From JBIQKZ01 sp044464765 (GTDB lineage Bacteria > Pseudomonadota > Gammaproteobacteria > Burkholderiales > Burkholderiaceae_B), in NCBI GenBank assembly GCA_044464765.1, contig JBIQKZ010000011.1, forward strand, positions 1-64,000: a stretch of 64,000 nucleotides of DNA, in the 5' to 3' direction. The position numbers and the translations under genes are program-made. The notes below the pieces were generated by a model, which worked only from the letters and a program-made list of their open reading frames with translations, was not told where the DNA came from and did not search any database. Every line of letters starts with the position of its first letter. Within the stretch, counting starts at the first letter, position 1. Positions 52,567 through 61,749 of the stretch are shown here, one piece after another.

Positions 52567-54222
52567 ATGAACCAAGCCGTTGATCGCGTCGATTTTCGCA
52601 CTGATCCAAGCCAGTACAAGCACTGGAAACTCTCGTTTGATGGCCAGGTGGCCACGTTGGCCATGGATGTGGCGGAAGACGGCGGGTTGCGTCCAGGCTA
52701 TAAGCTGAAACTGAATTCATACGACCTGGGCGTCGACATCGAGCTGCACGACGCGTTGCAGCGTATCCGTTTCGAGCATCCCGAAGTGCGCACTGTTGTG
52801 GTCACCAGCCTGAAAGACCGCATTTTCTGCTCGGGCGCCAATATTTTCATGTTGGGTCTGTCCAGCCACGCCTGGAAGGTGAATTTCTGCAAGTTCACTA
52901 ACGAAACCCGTAACGGCATCGAAGACTCCAGCCGCCATAGCGGCTTGAAGTTTGTTGCCGCCCTGAACGGCGCCTGCGCCGGCGGCGGTTACGAGCTGGC
53001 GTTGGCGTGTGATGAAATTCTGCTGATCGATGATCGCTCGTCGGCCGTATCGCTGCCCGAAGTGCCCCTGCTGGGCGTGTTGCCGGGCACGGGCGGGCTT
53101 ACCCGGGTTACCGACAAGCGCAAGGTGCGTCACGACCATGCCGATATCTTCTGCACCCTGGTTGAGGGTGTTCGCGGACAGCGCGCCAAAGATTGGCGCC
53201 TGGTCGATGATCTCGTCAAGCCGGCGCAGTTTGCCGAAGGCATCAAGCAGCGCGCCACCGAGCTGGCCGCTGGCAGCGACCGTCCTTCGGATGGCAAGGG
53301 TGTAGAGCTGACGCCACTGGAGCGTACCGACTCGGAAAACGGCCTGGCTTACAAATACGTGGACGTCTCGATCGACCGCGAGAAGCGCGTCGCCACCTGG
53401 ACGGTGCGTGGGCCCGAGCAAGTGCCTGGCGATGTCGATGCCATCCTGGCCCAGGGCGTGAACTGGTGGCCCCTTCGGCTGGCGCGCGAACTCGACGACG
53501 CCATTCTGCAGCTACGCACCAACGAACTGGATATCGGCACCTGGCTCATCAAGACCCAGGGCGACGTAGCCAAGGTGCTCGAGTCTGACGCCACGCTGGA
53601 AAAATTCGCCGACCACTGGTTTGTTCGTGAAACCATCGGCATGCTGCGCCGCACCCTGGCGCGCCTGGACGTCACCTCGCGTTCCATGTTTGCCTTGATC
53701 GAGCCGGGTTCTTGTTTTGCAGGCACCTTGCTTGAATTGTCGCTGGCGTGCGACCGCAGCTATATGCTCGACGACCCCGATGCCACTCAGCCTGCCGAAA
53801 TCGCGGTCAATGCGCTGAACATGGGGGTCTATCCCATGGTCAATGGCCAGAGCCGGATTCAACGCCGCTTCTACGAAGAGGCGCCCGCCATCGATGCGGT
53901 GTCCGCCACGATCGGCAAACGCGTATCCGCCGCCGACGCCGAAACCCTGGGGCTGGTTACCTACGCTCTGGACGACATCGACTGGGACGACGAAATCCGC
54001 ATTGCCGTTGAAGAGCGCATTGCCTTGTCGCCCGATTCGCTGACCGGTCTGGAAGCCAATCTGCGCTTTGCCAGCAAGGAAAGTATGGAAACTCGCATTT
54101 TCGGCCGGCTTACTGCATGGCAGAACTGGATTTTCTATCGCCCCAATGCTTCTGGGGACAAAGGGGCGCTCAAGCTTTACGGCAAGGGCGAAAAAGCCAA
54201 TTTCGACTGGAACCGCGTGTAA
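52567..54222 (+). CDS. boxC: 2,3-epoxybenzoyl-CoA dihydrolase (BoxC)
   Basis: BoxC opens the epoxide ring non-oxygenolytically, giving 3,4-dehydroadipyl-CoA semialdehyde and formate. The 551-aa protein is an enlarged crotonase: two enoyl-CoA hydratase-like halves, the first with RIFCSGANIFMLG and NGACAGGGYELALACDEIL, the second with EPGSCFAGTLLELSLACDRS. ATG 52567 has an AGGAG ribosome site; the earlier open frame is leader. boxB follows by 35 bases. Confidence 0.94.
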   Translation: MNQAVDRVDFRTDPSQYKHWKLSFDGQVATLAMDVAEDGGLRPGYKLKLNSYDLGVDIELHDALQRIRFEHPEVRTVVVTSLKDRIFCSGANIFMLGLSSHAWKVNFCKFTNETRNGIEDSSRHSGLKFVAALNGACAGGGYELALACDEILLIDDRSSAVSLPEVPLLGVLPGTGGLTRVTDKRKVRHDHADIFCTLVEGVRGQRAKDWRLVDDLVKPAQFAEGIKQRATELAAGSDRPSDGKGVELTPLERTDSENGLAYKYVDVSIDREKRVATWTVRGPEQVPGDVDAILAQGVNWWPLRLARELDDAILQLRTNELDIGTWLIKTQGDVAKVLESDATLEKFADHWFVRETIGMLRRTLARLDVTSRSMFALIEPGSCFAGTLLELSLACDRSYMLDDPDATQPAEIAVNALNMGVYPMVNGQSRIQRRFYEEAPAIDAVSATIGKRVSAADAETLGLVTYALDDIDWDDEIRIAVEERIALSPDSLTGLEANLRFASKESMETRIFGRLTAWQNWIFYRPNASGDKGALKLYGKGEKANFDWNRV

Positions 54223-54257
54223 TCGCGGCACATCAGAACCTTTAAGGAGTTCAAGAC

Positions 54258-55685
54258 ATGTCCGGTATCAATTACTCAGAGAAGATTCCCAACAACGTGA
54301 ATCTGTCCAGCGACCGCACATTGCAGCGCGCGTTGGAACACTGGCAACCAAACTACCTGCAGTGGTGGCAGGACATGGGGCCCGAGGCCTCGCAGAACAT
54401 GGACGTCTACCTGCGTACCGCCGTTAGCGTGAAACCCGATGGCTGGGCGCACTTTGACCACGTCAAGATGCCGGATTACCGTTGGGGCATTTTCCTTACG
54501 CCCCAGGATGGCGAGCGCAAGATTCACTTCGGCGAGAACATCGGCAAAGACGTCTGGCAGGAAGCGCCCGGCGAGCACCGCGCCAACCTGCGTCGCATCA
54601 TCGTCACCCAAGGCGACACCGAGCCGGCGTCGGTCGAACAGCAGCGCCACCTTGGCCTGACCGCCCCTTCGCAATACGACCTGCGCAACCTGTTCCAGGT
54701 CAACGTCGAAGAGGGTCGCCACTTGTGGGCCATGGTGTACCTGTTGCATCGCTATTTCGGCCGGGATGGCCGCGAAGAAGCCGATGCATTGCTGCAGCGC
54801 AATTCGGGTAGCGAAGACAGCCCTCGCATTCTGGGCGCCTTCAACGAGAAAACGCCCGACTGGCTGGCGTTCTACATGTTTACGTACTTCACCGACCGCG
54901 ATGGCAAGTTCCAACTGAGCGCTCTGGCGGAATCCAGCTTCGATCCCCTGGCGCGCACGACCCGCTTCATGCTTACCGAAGAAGCGCACCACATGTTTGT
55001 GGGCGAGTCTGGTGTATCGCGTGTTCTGCAGCGTACCGCGCAGATCATGAATGAACTGAAGACGGATGATCCGGCCGCGGTGCGCGCCGCCGGCGCCATC
55101 GATTTGCCGACCATCCAGCGCTACATCAACTTCCACTACAGCGTCACCATCGACTTGTTCGGCGCCGATCAATCGTCCAATGCCGCCATCTTCTATAACT
55201 CGGGCCTGAAAGGCCGTTATGAAGAAGGCAAGCGCACCGACGACCATCAGTTGCAGAACCAAACGTACAACGTGCTTGAAGTGGTCAACGGCGAGCTGCG
55301 CGAAAAAGAAGTGCCGATGCTCAATGCGCTCAATGAAGTGCTGCGCGACGACTTCATCCGCGACTCGGTGGCCGGCGTGGGCCGCTGGAACAAGGTGCTG
55401 GAAAAGGCGGGCATCGACTTCCGCCTGACGGTTCCGCACAAGGCGTTCAACCGCAAGATCGGCACCTTGGCGGGCATCAATGTGTCTCCGGACGGCACCG
55501 TGCTGACCGAAGCGCAATGGAAGCAGCATGAAGACAGCTGGTTGCCCACGGCGGAAGATCGTGCGTTCGTCGCCTCGTTGATGGGCCGTGTGGTCGAGCC
55601 GGGCAAGTTTGCCAACTGGATCGCGCCTCCCGTCATCGGCATCAACCGTCAGCCCATCAATTTCGAATATGTTCGATTCAATTAA
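54258..55685 (+). CDS. boxB: Benzoyl-CoA 2,3-epoxidase, oxygenase subunit (BoxB)
   Basis: BoxB is the di-iron epoxidase that adds one oxygen atom to benzoyl-CoA. The 475-aa protein shows helix-bundle iron ligand motifs: E122 region, EEGRH (E152, H155) and EEAHH (E241/E242, H244/H245). It ends with GINRQPINFEYVRFN. Ribosome site AAGGAG is well placed. Electrons come from BoxA, encoded downstream. Confidence 0.94.
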   Translation: MSGINYSEKIPNNVNLSSDRTLQRALEHWQPNYLQWWQDMGPEASQNMDVYLRTAVSVKPDGWAHFDHVKMPDYRWGIFLTPQDGERKIHFGENIGKDVWQEAPGEHRANLRRIIVTQGDTEPASVEQQRHLGLTAPSQYDLRNLFQVNVEEGRHLWAMVYLLHRYFGRDGREEADALLQRNSGSEDSPRILGAFNEKTPDWLAFYMFTYFTDRDGKFQLSALAESSFDPLARTTRFMLTEEAHHMFVGESGVSRVLQRTAQIMNELKTDDPAAVRAAGAIDLPTIQRYINFHYSVTIDLFGADQSSNAAIFYNSGLKGRYEEGKRTDDHQLQNQTYNVLEVVNGELREKEVPMLNALNEVLRDDFIRDSVAGVGRWNKVLEKAGIDFRLTVPHKAFNRKIGTLAGINVSPDGTVLTEAQWKQHEDSWLPTAEDRAFVASLMGRVVEPGKFANWIAPPVIGINRQPINFEYVRFN

Positions 55686-55811
55686 CTTCCCGGTAATGCC
55701 CTGTTAAAGTATCAACGGGGATGGCGGCCGGATCCGCGCTTGGCTGATCCGGCCGTTCTATCTTGGTCAGGCCTGCCTGAAGTGGCGACTCTGGCATTAC
55801 GGAGACCTAAA

Positions 55812-57089
55812 ATGACAACAGCAACCGCTAGCAAGGTAATGAAGCAGCACCTTATTGATCCTGAAGTATGCATTCGCTGCAATACCTGCGAAGAAACCTG
55901 CCCGATCGATGCCATTACGCACGACGCCAACAACTATGTCGTCGACGTCAATATCTGCAATAGCTGCATGGCTTGCGTGCCGCCCTGTCCGACGGGCGCC
56001 ATCGACCACTGGATACAAGTGCTCAGCGACGAAGCCTATTCGCTGGAAGAACAATTCAGTTGGGACGAACTGCCTGCGGAAAAAGAAATACCGGCAGATG
56101 CCTTGCAGGACGAGGCCGGCGCCCAGGCGGATGCAGTGGCCGCCGACGTCGCGCTTGCGAACGACGATGACCCCAATGCCGATCTTGAGGGCGTGCCATC
56201 GACCGCCGCCGGCGCCAATGTGCCGCCTTGGTCCGCCGCGCATCCGTACGTTAACCTGTACACCCACAAGAAAGTGGCAACGGCCACCGTGGTCGGCAAC
56301 TATCGGCTAACCGACGAAACCATCGACAACGATATCCATCACATCGTGCTCGATTTTGGCGACCTCCCGTTTCCTGTGCTCGAAGGCCAGTCAATCGCAG
56401 TCTTTCCGCCGGGAACCGATGCTTCCGGCCGTGCGTATCATGCCCGCCAGTACTCCATCGCCAGCCCTCGCGACGGCGAACGGCCGCACTATAACAACCT
56501 GTCCCTGACAGTGAAGCGGGTGACGGCCGATTACGACGGCAACCCGGTCAAGGGCGTATGCTCGAACTATTTGTGCGATCTGCAAAAGAATGACAAGGTC
56601 CAGGTGATCGGGCCGTTTGGCAATACGTTCCTGATGCCCAACCTGCCTCATTCGAACCTCATGATGATCTGCACGGGCACGGGTTCTGCGCCCATGCGCG
56701 CCATGACGGAACGGTGCCGACGCCTGACCAAGGACAAAGCCTTTAATGGTAAGCTTATGCTCTTCTTTGGGGCGCGCACCCAGCGCGAGCTGCCTTATTT
56801 TGGGCCGCTCATGAATTTGCCCAAGGATTTTATCGATATCAATCTGGCGTTGTCCCGGGAAGCCGATCAACCCAAGCGATATGTGCAGGATCTGATCCGC
56901 GAGCGTGCTTCCGATGTCATGGCTCTGCTCGAGGACGATGCCACATGCATTTACGTATGTGGTTTGAAGGGCATGGAAACCGGGGTGCTCGAAGCCTTCC
57001 AATCGGTGGTGGAGCAGGCCGGCAAACACTGGCCCGATGTCCACGCACAGCTCAAATCGCAGGGGCGTTTGCACTTCGAGACTTACTGA
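55812..57089 (+). CDS. boxA: Benzoyl-CoA epoxidase reductase component (BoxA)
   Basis: BoxA passes electrons from NADPH to BoxB. The 425-aa protein has an N-terminal double [4Fe-4S] ferredoxin domain (C20, C23, C26, C30 and C49, C52, C55, C59). An acidic linker (about 85-135) follows, then an FAD/NAD(P)-binding reductase module with RQYSIASPRDGE, GVCSNYLC and MICTGTGSAPMRAM. ATG 55812 has a GGAG site; the upstream frame is noncoding. The 126-base gap from boxB may hold control elements. Confidence 0.94.
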   Translation: MTTATASKVMKQHLIDPEVCIRCNTCEETCPIDAITHDANNYVVDVNICNSCMACVPPCPTGAIDHWIQVLSDEAYSLEEQFSWDELPAEKEIPADALQDEAGAQADAVAADVALANDDDPNADLEGVPSTAAGANVPPWSAAHPYVNLYTHKKVATATVVGNYRLTDETIDNDIHHIVLDFGDLPFPVLEGQSIAVFPPGTDASGRAYHARQYSIASPRDGERPHYNNLSLTVKRVTADYDGNPVKGVCSNYLCDLQKNDKVQVIGPFGNTFLMPNLPHSNLMMICTGTGSAPMRAMTERCRRLTKDKAFNGKLMLFFGARTQRELPYFGPLMNLPKDFIDINLALSREADQPKRYVQDLIRERASDVMALLEDDATCIYVCGLKGMETGVLEAFQSVVEQAGKHWPDVHAQLKSQGRLHFETY

Positions 57090-57114
57090 CCAGGTGTAAC
57101 CGGTTGAGCAATTC

Positions 57115-57561
57115 ATGAAATTCAGTGAGTTCAAGAACGGGATGCTGATTCAGCATCCCCCTGTGATCGTCGATCAAGAGCAGATGCTGGAGTTTGCCAG
57201 GCAGTACGACCCGCAATGGTTCCATACCGACCCCGAGCGCAGCAGCGAAGGGCGATGGGGCGGGCTGATCGGAAGCGGTTGGCTTACCTGCAGCCTGGCC
57301 ATGCGCATGGCGGTCGATGCCGCGCTTGCCGATTCCGAATCATTCGGCTCGCCGGGTCTTGACAAGCTCCGCTGGATGCTGCCGGTGCGTCCGGGCGATG
57401 CCCTGCGTCTGGATATCACCGTAGATTCAGTGCGTGTGTCTGAAAGCCGAAGCGACCTTGGCATTGTGCGCTGGACCTGGCGCATGTACAACCAGCGCGA
57501 TGAACAGGTGCTGGAACTGGAAGCCACCAGCTTGTTCGATCTTGCCGCCAGCGAATCCTAA
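57115..57561 (+). CDS. MaoC-like hot-dog-fold protein
   Basis: This 148-aa hot-dog protein has the MaoC-type hydratase signature: FARQYDPQWFHTDPERS (catalytic Asp-His region) and GLIGSGWLTCSLAMRM. MaoC proteins hydrate enoyl-CoA. It starts 25 bases after boxA, so it probably belongs to the box operon and may act in lower steps on dehydroadipyl-CoA. This is an inference. Confidence 0.83.
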   Translation: MKFSEFKNGMLIQHPPVIVDQEQMLEFARQYDPQWFHTDPERSSEGRWGGLIGSGWLTCSLAMRMAVDAALADSESFGSPGLDKLRWMLPVRPGDALRLDITVDSVRVSESRSDLGIVRWTWRMYNQRDEQVLELEATSLFDLAASES

Positions 57562-57717
57562 AGTTCTCCTGACCTTGCACTGAGGTGCGCGGGACATCGT
57601 CTTGACAACCATTGTGCCTGCGGCGTTGGCCTTGCTTATTTTGCTTTGGATGGCCTTGAACGAGCGTGGCACATCGTCAGCCTCGGGCGCATCACGTTGA
57701 TTTTCGACGCTTCAAAG

Positions 57718-57749
57718 AAAACTGGCGCAACAATTGTTGCGCCAGTTTT
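57718..57749. terminator. Palindromic terminator between box operon and gcdH
   Basis: AAAACTGGCGCAACAA and TTGTTGCGCCAGTTTT form a perfect 32-base palindrome. The GC-rich stem with flanking A4/T4 would work as a bidirectional terminator for the convergent maoC-like and gcdH transcripts. Confidence 0.8.
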
Positions 57750-57784
57750 CATTACAAGCCGCTAACCAAGCAGCGCCTTAAGCA

Positions 57785-58975
57785 TTAATAAAACGCTTGC
57801 AACCCCGTTTGCGCACGGCCCAGAATCAGGGCGTGAACGTCGTGGGTGCCTTCATAGGTGTTGACGACTTCCAGGTTGACCAGGTGGCGGGCCACGCCGA
57901 ACTCGTCGGAAATGCCATTGCCGCCCAGCATATCGCGCGCCAGGCGGGCGATGTCCAACGACTTGCCGCAGGAATTGCGCTTCATGATCGAGGTGATTTC
58001 AACGGCGGCTGTGCCTTCGTCTTTCATGCGGCCCAGGCGCAAGCAGCCTTGCAGGCCGAGCGTGATTTCGGTTTGCATGTCGGCCAGCTTTTTCTGGATC
58101 AGCTGATTTTGAGCCAGTGGGCGGCCGAACTGTTTGCGGTCCATCGTATATTGGCGGGCGGTGTGCCAGCAGAATTCGGCTGCGCCCAACGCGCCCCAGG
58201 CAATGCCATAACGCGCTGAGTTCAGGCAGGTGAAGGGGCCTTTCAGGCCGCTGACGCCGGGCATCATTTGGTCGTCGGAAACTTCGACTTCGTCCATGAC
58301 GATTTCGCCGGTAATGGATGCGCGTAGGCCCACCTTGCCATGGATGGCCGGGGCGGACAGGCCCTTCATGCCCTTATCCAGGATAAAGCCGCGAATCTTT
58401 CCATCGAAGTCGCCGCCCACGCATTTGGCCCACACCACGAACACATCGGCGATGGGTGAATTGGTGATCCACATTTTGGCGCCGCTGAGCTTATAGCCGT
58501 CGGCCGTCTTGACGGCGCGGGTTTCCATACTGCCGGGGTCCGAGCCGTGATTGGGCTCGGTCAGGCCGAAGCAACCGATCCATTCGCCGCTGGCGAGCTT
58601 GGGCAGGTATTTCTGCTTTTGCTCTTCGCTGCCGAATTCGTTGATGGGCACCATAACCAAGGACGATTGCACGCTCATCATGGAGCGGTAGCCTGAGTCG
58701 ATGCGTTCGACTTCGCGGGCGATAAGGCCGTAGCAAACGTAGTTAAGCCCCGAGCCGCCGTATTGCTCGGGAATGGTGGGGCCCAGCAGGCCCAGTTCAC
58801 CCATCTCGGTAAAAATGGCAGGATCGGTTTTTTCGTGGCGGAAGGCTTCGAGTACACGCGGAGCAAGCTTGTCTTGTGCATAAGCCCGAGCGGCCTCGCG
58901 CACCATGCGCTCGTCTTCGGTCAGCTGCGAATCAAGTAATAAGGGGTCTTCCCAGTTAAAAGAGGGCGCGGACAT
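57785..58975 (-). CDS. gcdH: Glutaryl-CoA dehydrogenase
   Basis: GcdH oxidatively decarboxylates glutaryl-CoA to crotonyl-CoA, in lysine/tryptophan and aromatic catabolism. The 396-aa acyl-CoA dehydrogenase has GcdH features: SFNWEDPLLLDSQLTEDERM start, GCFGLTEPNHGSDPGSM, the LNSARYGIAWGALGAAEFC stretch and the catalytic glutamate in NTYEGTHDVHALILG. ATG 58975 has a CGGAGC ribosome site; ATG 58990 does not. Confidence 0.93.
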   Translation of the reverse strand: MSAPSFNWEDPLLLDSQLTEDERMVREAARAYAQDKLAPRVLEAFRHEKTDPAIFTEMGELGLLGPTIPEQYGGSGLNYVCYGLIAREVERIDSGYRSMMSVQSSLVMVPINEFGSEEQKQKYLPKLASGEWIGCFGLTEPNHGSDPGSMETRAVKTADGYKLSGAKMWITNSPIADVFVVWAKCVGGDFDGKIRGFILDKGMKGLSAPAIHGKVGLRASITGEIVMDEVEVSDDQMMPGVSGLKGPFTCLNSARYGIAWGALGAAEFCWHTARQYTMDRKQFGRPLAQNQLIQKKLADMQTEITLGLQGCLRLGRMKDEGTAAVEITSIMKRNSCGKSLDIARLARDMLGGNGISDEFGVARHLVNLEVVNTYEGTHDVHALILGRAQTGLQAFY

Positions 58976-59030
58976 AAGTGCTCCGTTCATAATGTTTAGG
59001 TTTAAAGTACGTCTAGCTTAATGTGATTCC

Positions 59031-59059
59031 ATTGCACAGTGCAATTGATAAAATTGCAC
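59031..59059. promoter_or_regulatory. Palindromic operator between gcdH and LysR regulator
   Basis: ATTGCACAGTGCAAT (59031-59045) is a perfect 7+1+7 palindrome with the T-N11-A pattern of LysR sites. A second ATTGCAC half-site (59053-59059) follows, with an imperfect GTGCGGT partner. This is expected for a divergent LysR regulator of gcdH. Confidence 0.7.
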
Positions 59060-59112
59060 AATATAGTGCGGTTTTAGCACGTTCCAACCTTTTATGAGTA
59101 AGCGGGCACACA

Positions 59113-60012
59113 ATGAGACATGGAATTCCCAATCTGGGCGCTCTGCAGGCGTTTGAAGCAACGGCTCGGCTCGGCTCGTTTTCCAGGGCTGCCGAAGAGC
59201 TTTCATTGACCCATAGCGCCGTGTTTCGCCAGGTGGCCGGGCTGGAGGCAAGGTTGGGCGTACAGCTTTTTACCCGGGTGCGGCGACGGCTGGCGCTGAC
59301 CGATGCCGGGGCGGAATATGCGGGTAGAGTGCGCCATCATCTGGATCAACTGGAAAAGGACACCTTCGGCCTGATGTCGCGGGCGGGGGTGGGGCGCAGC
59401 CTGCATATCGCCGTGCTGCCCACGCTGGCCACGACATGGCTGGTGCCGCGGCTGAAAGAATTCAGTCGTCAGCATGGCGATATTGCCGTCAGCCTGTCAG
59501 TGCGCACGCTTCCCTTTCAGTTCAACGACCATCCCTTCGACGCCGCCATCTATCATGCGGGCACGATCTGGCCAGGCACGGTGGGGTTCAAGCTGTTCGA
59601 CGAGCAAACACTGGTGCCGGTTTGCAGTGTCGATGTGCGGGAGCGAATCGAGCAAGGGCCGCAGGGCCTGGCGCAGACGTCCCATTTGCACATGATGTCT
59701 CGGCCCGACGCGTGGCGGGAATGGTATCGGGTAAGGGGGCAGGAATACCCGCCGACGGTCAGCGCCGGGCCGCGCTACGAGCTCTTCACCATGTTGCTGG
59801 CGGCGGCCCAGGCGGGTTTGGGCCTGGCCTTGATCCCTTCATTCCTGGCGCGTGACGCGTTGAATGAATCCCGCCTTGTTGCGCCTTTTAAGCAGGGCTT
59901 GCCGGTGCGGGATTCCTATTTTTTCAGCTATCCGGCGCATGTTGAACGGTCTGAAGCGCTGACGGCGTTTGAAGCGTGGTTGAAGGAAACCGTGGCCGTC
60001 AACGTGGCTTGA
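59113..60012 (+). CDS. LysR-family transcriptional regulator
   Basis: This 299-aa LysR-type regulator has an N-terminal winged helix (residues 8-65, GALQAFEATARLGSFSRAAEEL and HSAVFRQVAGLEARLGVQLF). A GcvA-like effector domain follows. Divergence from gcdH with a palindromic site between suggests it controls gcdH (GcdR-like) and itself. The effector is probably a glutaryl derivative, which is inference. Confidence 0.88.
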   Translation: MRHGIPNLGALQAFEATARLGSFSRAAEELSLTHSAVFRQVAGLEARLGVQLFTRVRRRLALTDAGAEYAGRVRHHLDQLEKDTFGLMSRAGVGRSLHIAVLPTLATTWLVPRLKEFSRQHGDIAVSLSVRTLPFQFNDHPFDAAIYHAGTIWPGTVGFKLFDEQTLVPVCSVDVRERIEQGPQGLAQTSHLHMMSRPDAWREWYRVRGQEYPPTVSAGPRYELFTMLLAAAQAGLGLALIPSFLARDALNESRLVAPFKQGLPVRDSYFFSYPAHVERSEALTAFEAWLKETVAVNVA

Positions 60013-60100
60013 ACCTTGGCCATAGCCATAGCGCAAACCGCTTCTGCCGCGCCGCCTGCATGCGGTTTGGATACGCACGGCCTGTCGGAAGCGGTGAGGG

Positions 60101-60949
60101 CTACCGGAAGACCACAGTACGGTTGCCGTGCAACAAGATGCGGTGTTCCACATGGCTGCGCACGGCGCGCGCCAGGACCAGGGATTCCACGTCGCTGCCC
60201 ACCCGAGTAAGCTGGGCGGTGCTCATGGCGTGGTTTACACGCTCAACGTCCTGTTCAATGATAGGGCCTTCATCCAGGTCGGAGGTCACGTAATGGGCCG
60301 TCGCCCCGATAATCTTGACCCCTCGGGCGTGGGCCTGGTGATAGGGCCGTGCGCCTTTGAAACTGGGCAGGAAGCTGTGGTGTATGTTGATTGCCCGCCC
60401 TGACAGCGCCTGACAAAGCTCGGTTGAAAGAATCTGCATATAGCGCGCCAAAACGACCAGGTCCACCTTCTCGCGCTCGACCAGTTCCAGAATTTGCGAT
60501 TCCTGCGCGCTGCGGGTTTCGGAACTGACCGGCAAGTGATGGAAGGGCACCTTGTACGAGGCGGCAAGCGGTGCAAAATCTGCATGGTTGGATACGATGC
60601 CCGCGATTTCAACCGGCATCTGGCCGCTATGGGTACGGAACAACAGGTCGTTCAGGCAGTGCCCTTGCCGGCTGACCAGGATCAGCAGCCGGGCCTTGCG
60701 GTTGGCGTCGTAAATTTCGGCCTGCATGCCGAATTGCGTTGCCACGGGTTCGAATGTTTTCTTCAGGACATCCACGTTGGCTGGCTGCGGAAGCTTGAAA
60801 TGCACACGCAGGAAGAAACGTTCTTCTTCGATATCGCCGAACTGCTGGGCGTCGATGATATTGCCGTGATGCTCCAGCAGCCAGGTCGTAACACTATGCA
60901 CGATGCCGATGCGGTCGGGGCAGGACAGGGTAAGAATATAGTCGTTCAT
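60101..60949 (-). CDS. purU: Formyltetrahydrofolate deformylase
   Basis: PurU hydrolyses 10-formyl-THF to THF and formate. The 282-aa protein has an N-terminal ACT domain (YILTLSCPDRIGIVHSVTTW) and a formyltransferase domain with the HHSFLPSFKGARPYHQAH motif and catalytic aspartate region YVTSDLDEGPIIEQD. It is downstream of pdxH on the same strand and convergent with the LysR gene. Confidence 0.95.
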   Translation of the reverse strand: MNDYILTLSCPDRIGIVHSVTTWLLEHHGNIIDAQQFGDIEEERFFLRVHFKLPQPANVDVLKKTFEPVATQFGMQAEIYDANRKARLLILVSRQGHCLNDLLFRTHSGQMPVEIAGIVSNHADFAPLAASYKVPFHHLPVSSETRSAQESQILELVEREKVDLVVLARYMQILSTELCQALSGRAINIHHSFLPSFKGARPYHQAHARGVKIIGATAHYVTSDLDEGPIIEQDVERVNHAMSTAQLTRVGSDVESLVLARAVRSHVEHRILLHGNRTVVFR

Positions 60950-61034
60950 GATTCAGTAAGAGGTGAAAGCCAGGCTTCGGTCGGACCGTACAAGGCGCCA
61001 GGCCGGATAGATGTTGATGGAAACACCCTTGCCG

Positions 61035-61667
61035 TCAGGGCGATAGACGGACGATGGACCAACCGTTTTCGCCGTCTCGCTGGTACACCAGGCGGTCGTG
61101 CAGGCGCGAAGGCCGCCCTTGCCAGAACTCGATCCGGTTTGGCAGCAATCGGTAGCCGCCCCAATGCGGGGGGCGCGGGGGATGTTCGCCCAATGAGTCG
61201 GCCAGGGCGGCGGTGCGCGCTTCCAGGTCGGCCCGCTTGACGGGCTGGCTTTGCTCCGACGCCCAGGCGCCAATCCGGGAGCCCAGCGGACGGCTGTTGT
61301 AATAAAGGTCCGACTCGGCGGCCGACACTTTTTCAATGGCGCCCTCAAGCCGAACCTGGCGTTCCATCTGCGGCCAAAAGAATAACAAGCTGGCATGGGG
61401 GTTGGCGGCAAGCTCCTGCCCTTTGCGGGACTGATAGCTGGTATAGAAAACCAGACCGCGTTCATCCAGGCCCTTCAGTAGAACAATGCGTGTGGAAGGC
61501 CGGCCATGAGCGTCGACCGTGGCCAGGGCCATGGCGTTGGGCTCGATGACCTGCGCCGCCAGTGCGTCTTCAAACCATTTCTGGAACTGTTCCAGCGGTT
61601 GGGCGGCAAGAGACGCTTCGAGAAGAACATCTTTCTTGTAGATTTGGCGAAGATCGGCGATGGACAT
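61035..61667 (-). CDS. pdxH: Pyridoxamine 5'-phosphate oxidase
   Basis: PdxH makes pyridoxal phosphate with FMN and oxygen. The 210-aa protein shows GRPSTRIVLLKGLDERGLVFY, SRKGQELAANPHASLLFFWP, RPLGSRIGAWASEQS and the C-terminal HDRLVYQRD. ATG 61667 (MSIADLRQIYKK) gives the normal length; the preceding 14 codons are not conserved. Confidence 0.95.
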   Translation of the reverse strand: MSIADLRQIYKKDVLLEASLAAQPLEQFQKWFEDALAAQVIEPNAMALATVDAHGRPSTRIVLLKGLDERGLVFYTSYQSRKGQELAANPHASLLFFWPQMERQVRLEGAIEKVSAAESDLYYNSRPLGSRIGAWASEQSQPVKRADLEARTAALADSLGEHPPRPPHWGGYRLLPNRIEFWQGRPSRLHDRLVYQRDGENGWSIVRLSP

Positions 61668-61749
61668 AAGGATATGGCAGGTGGGTCGACGGCTTGCGAC
61701 CGGTTGCATGGGATTGCATCAGTTTAACGTGTCCCGTTCAAACAGCGCA

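Noticed and set aside
60953..61465. 170-codon frame between purU and pdxH
   Set aside because: Overlaps pdxH in another frame and shows no domain; pdxH itself is intact.
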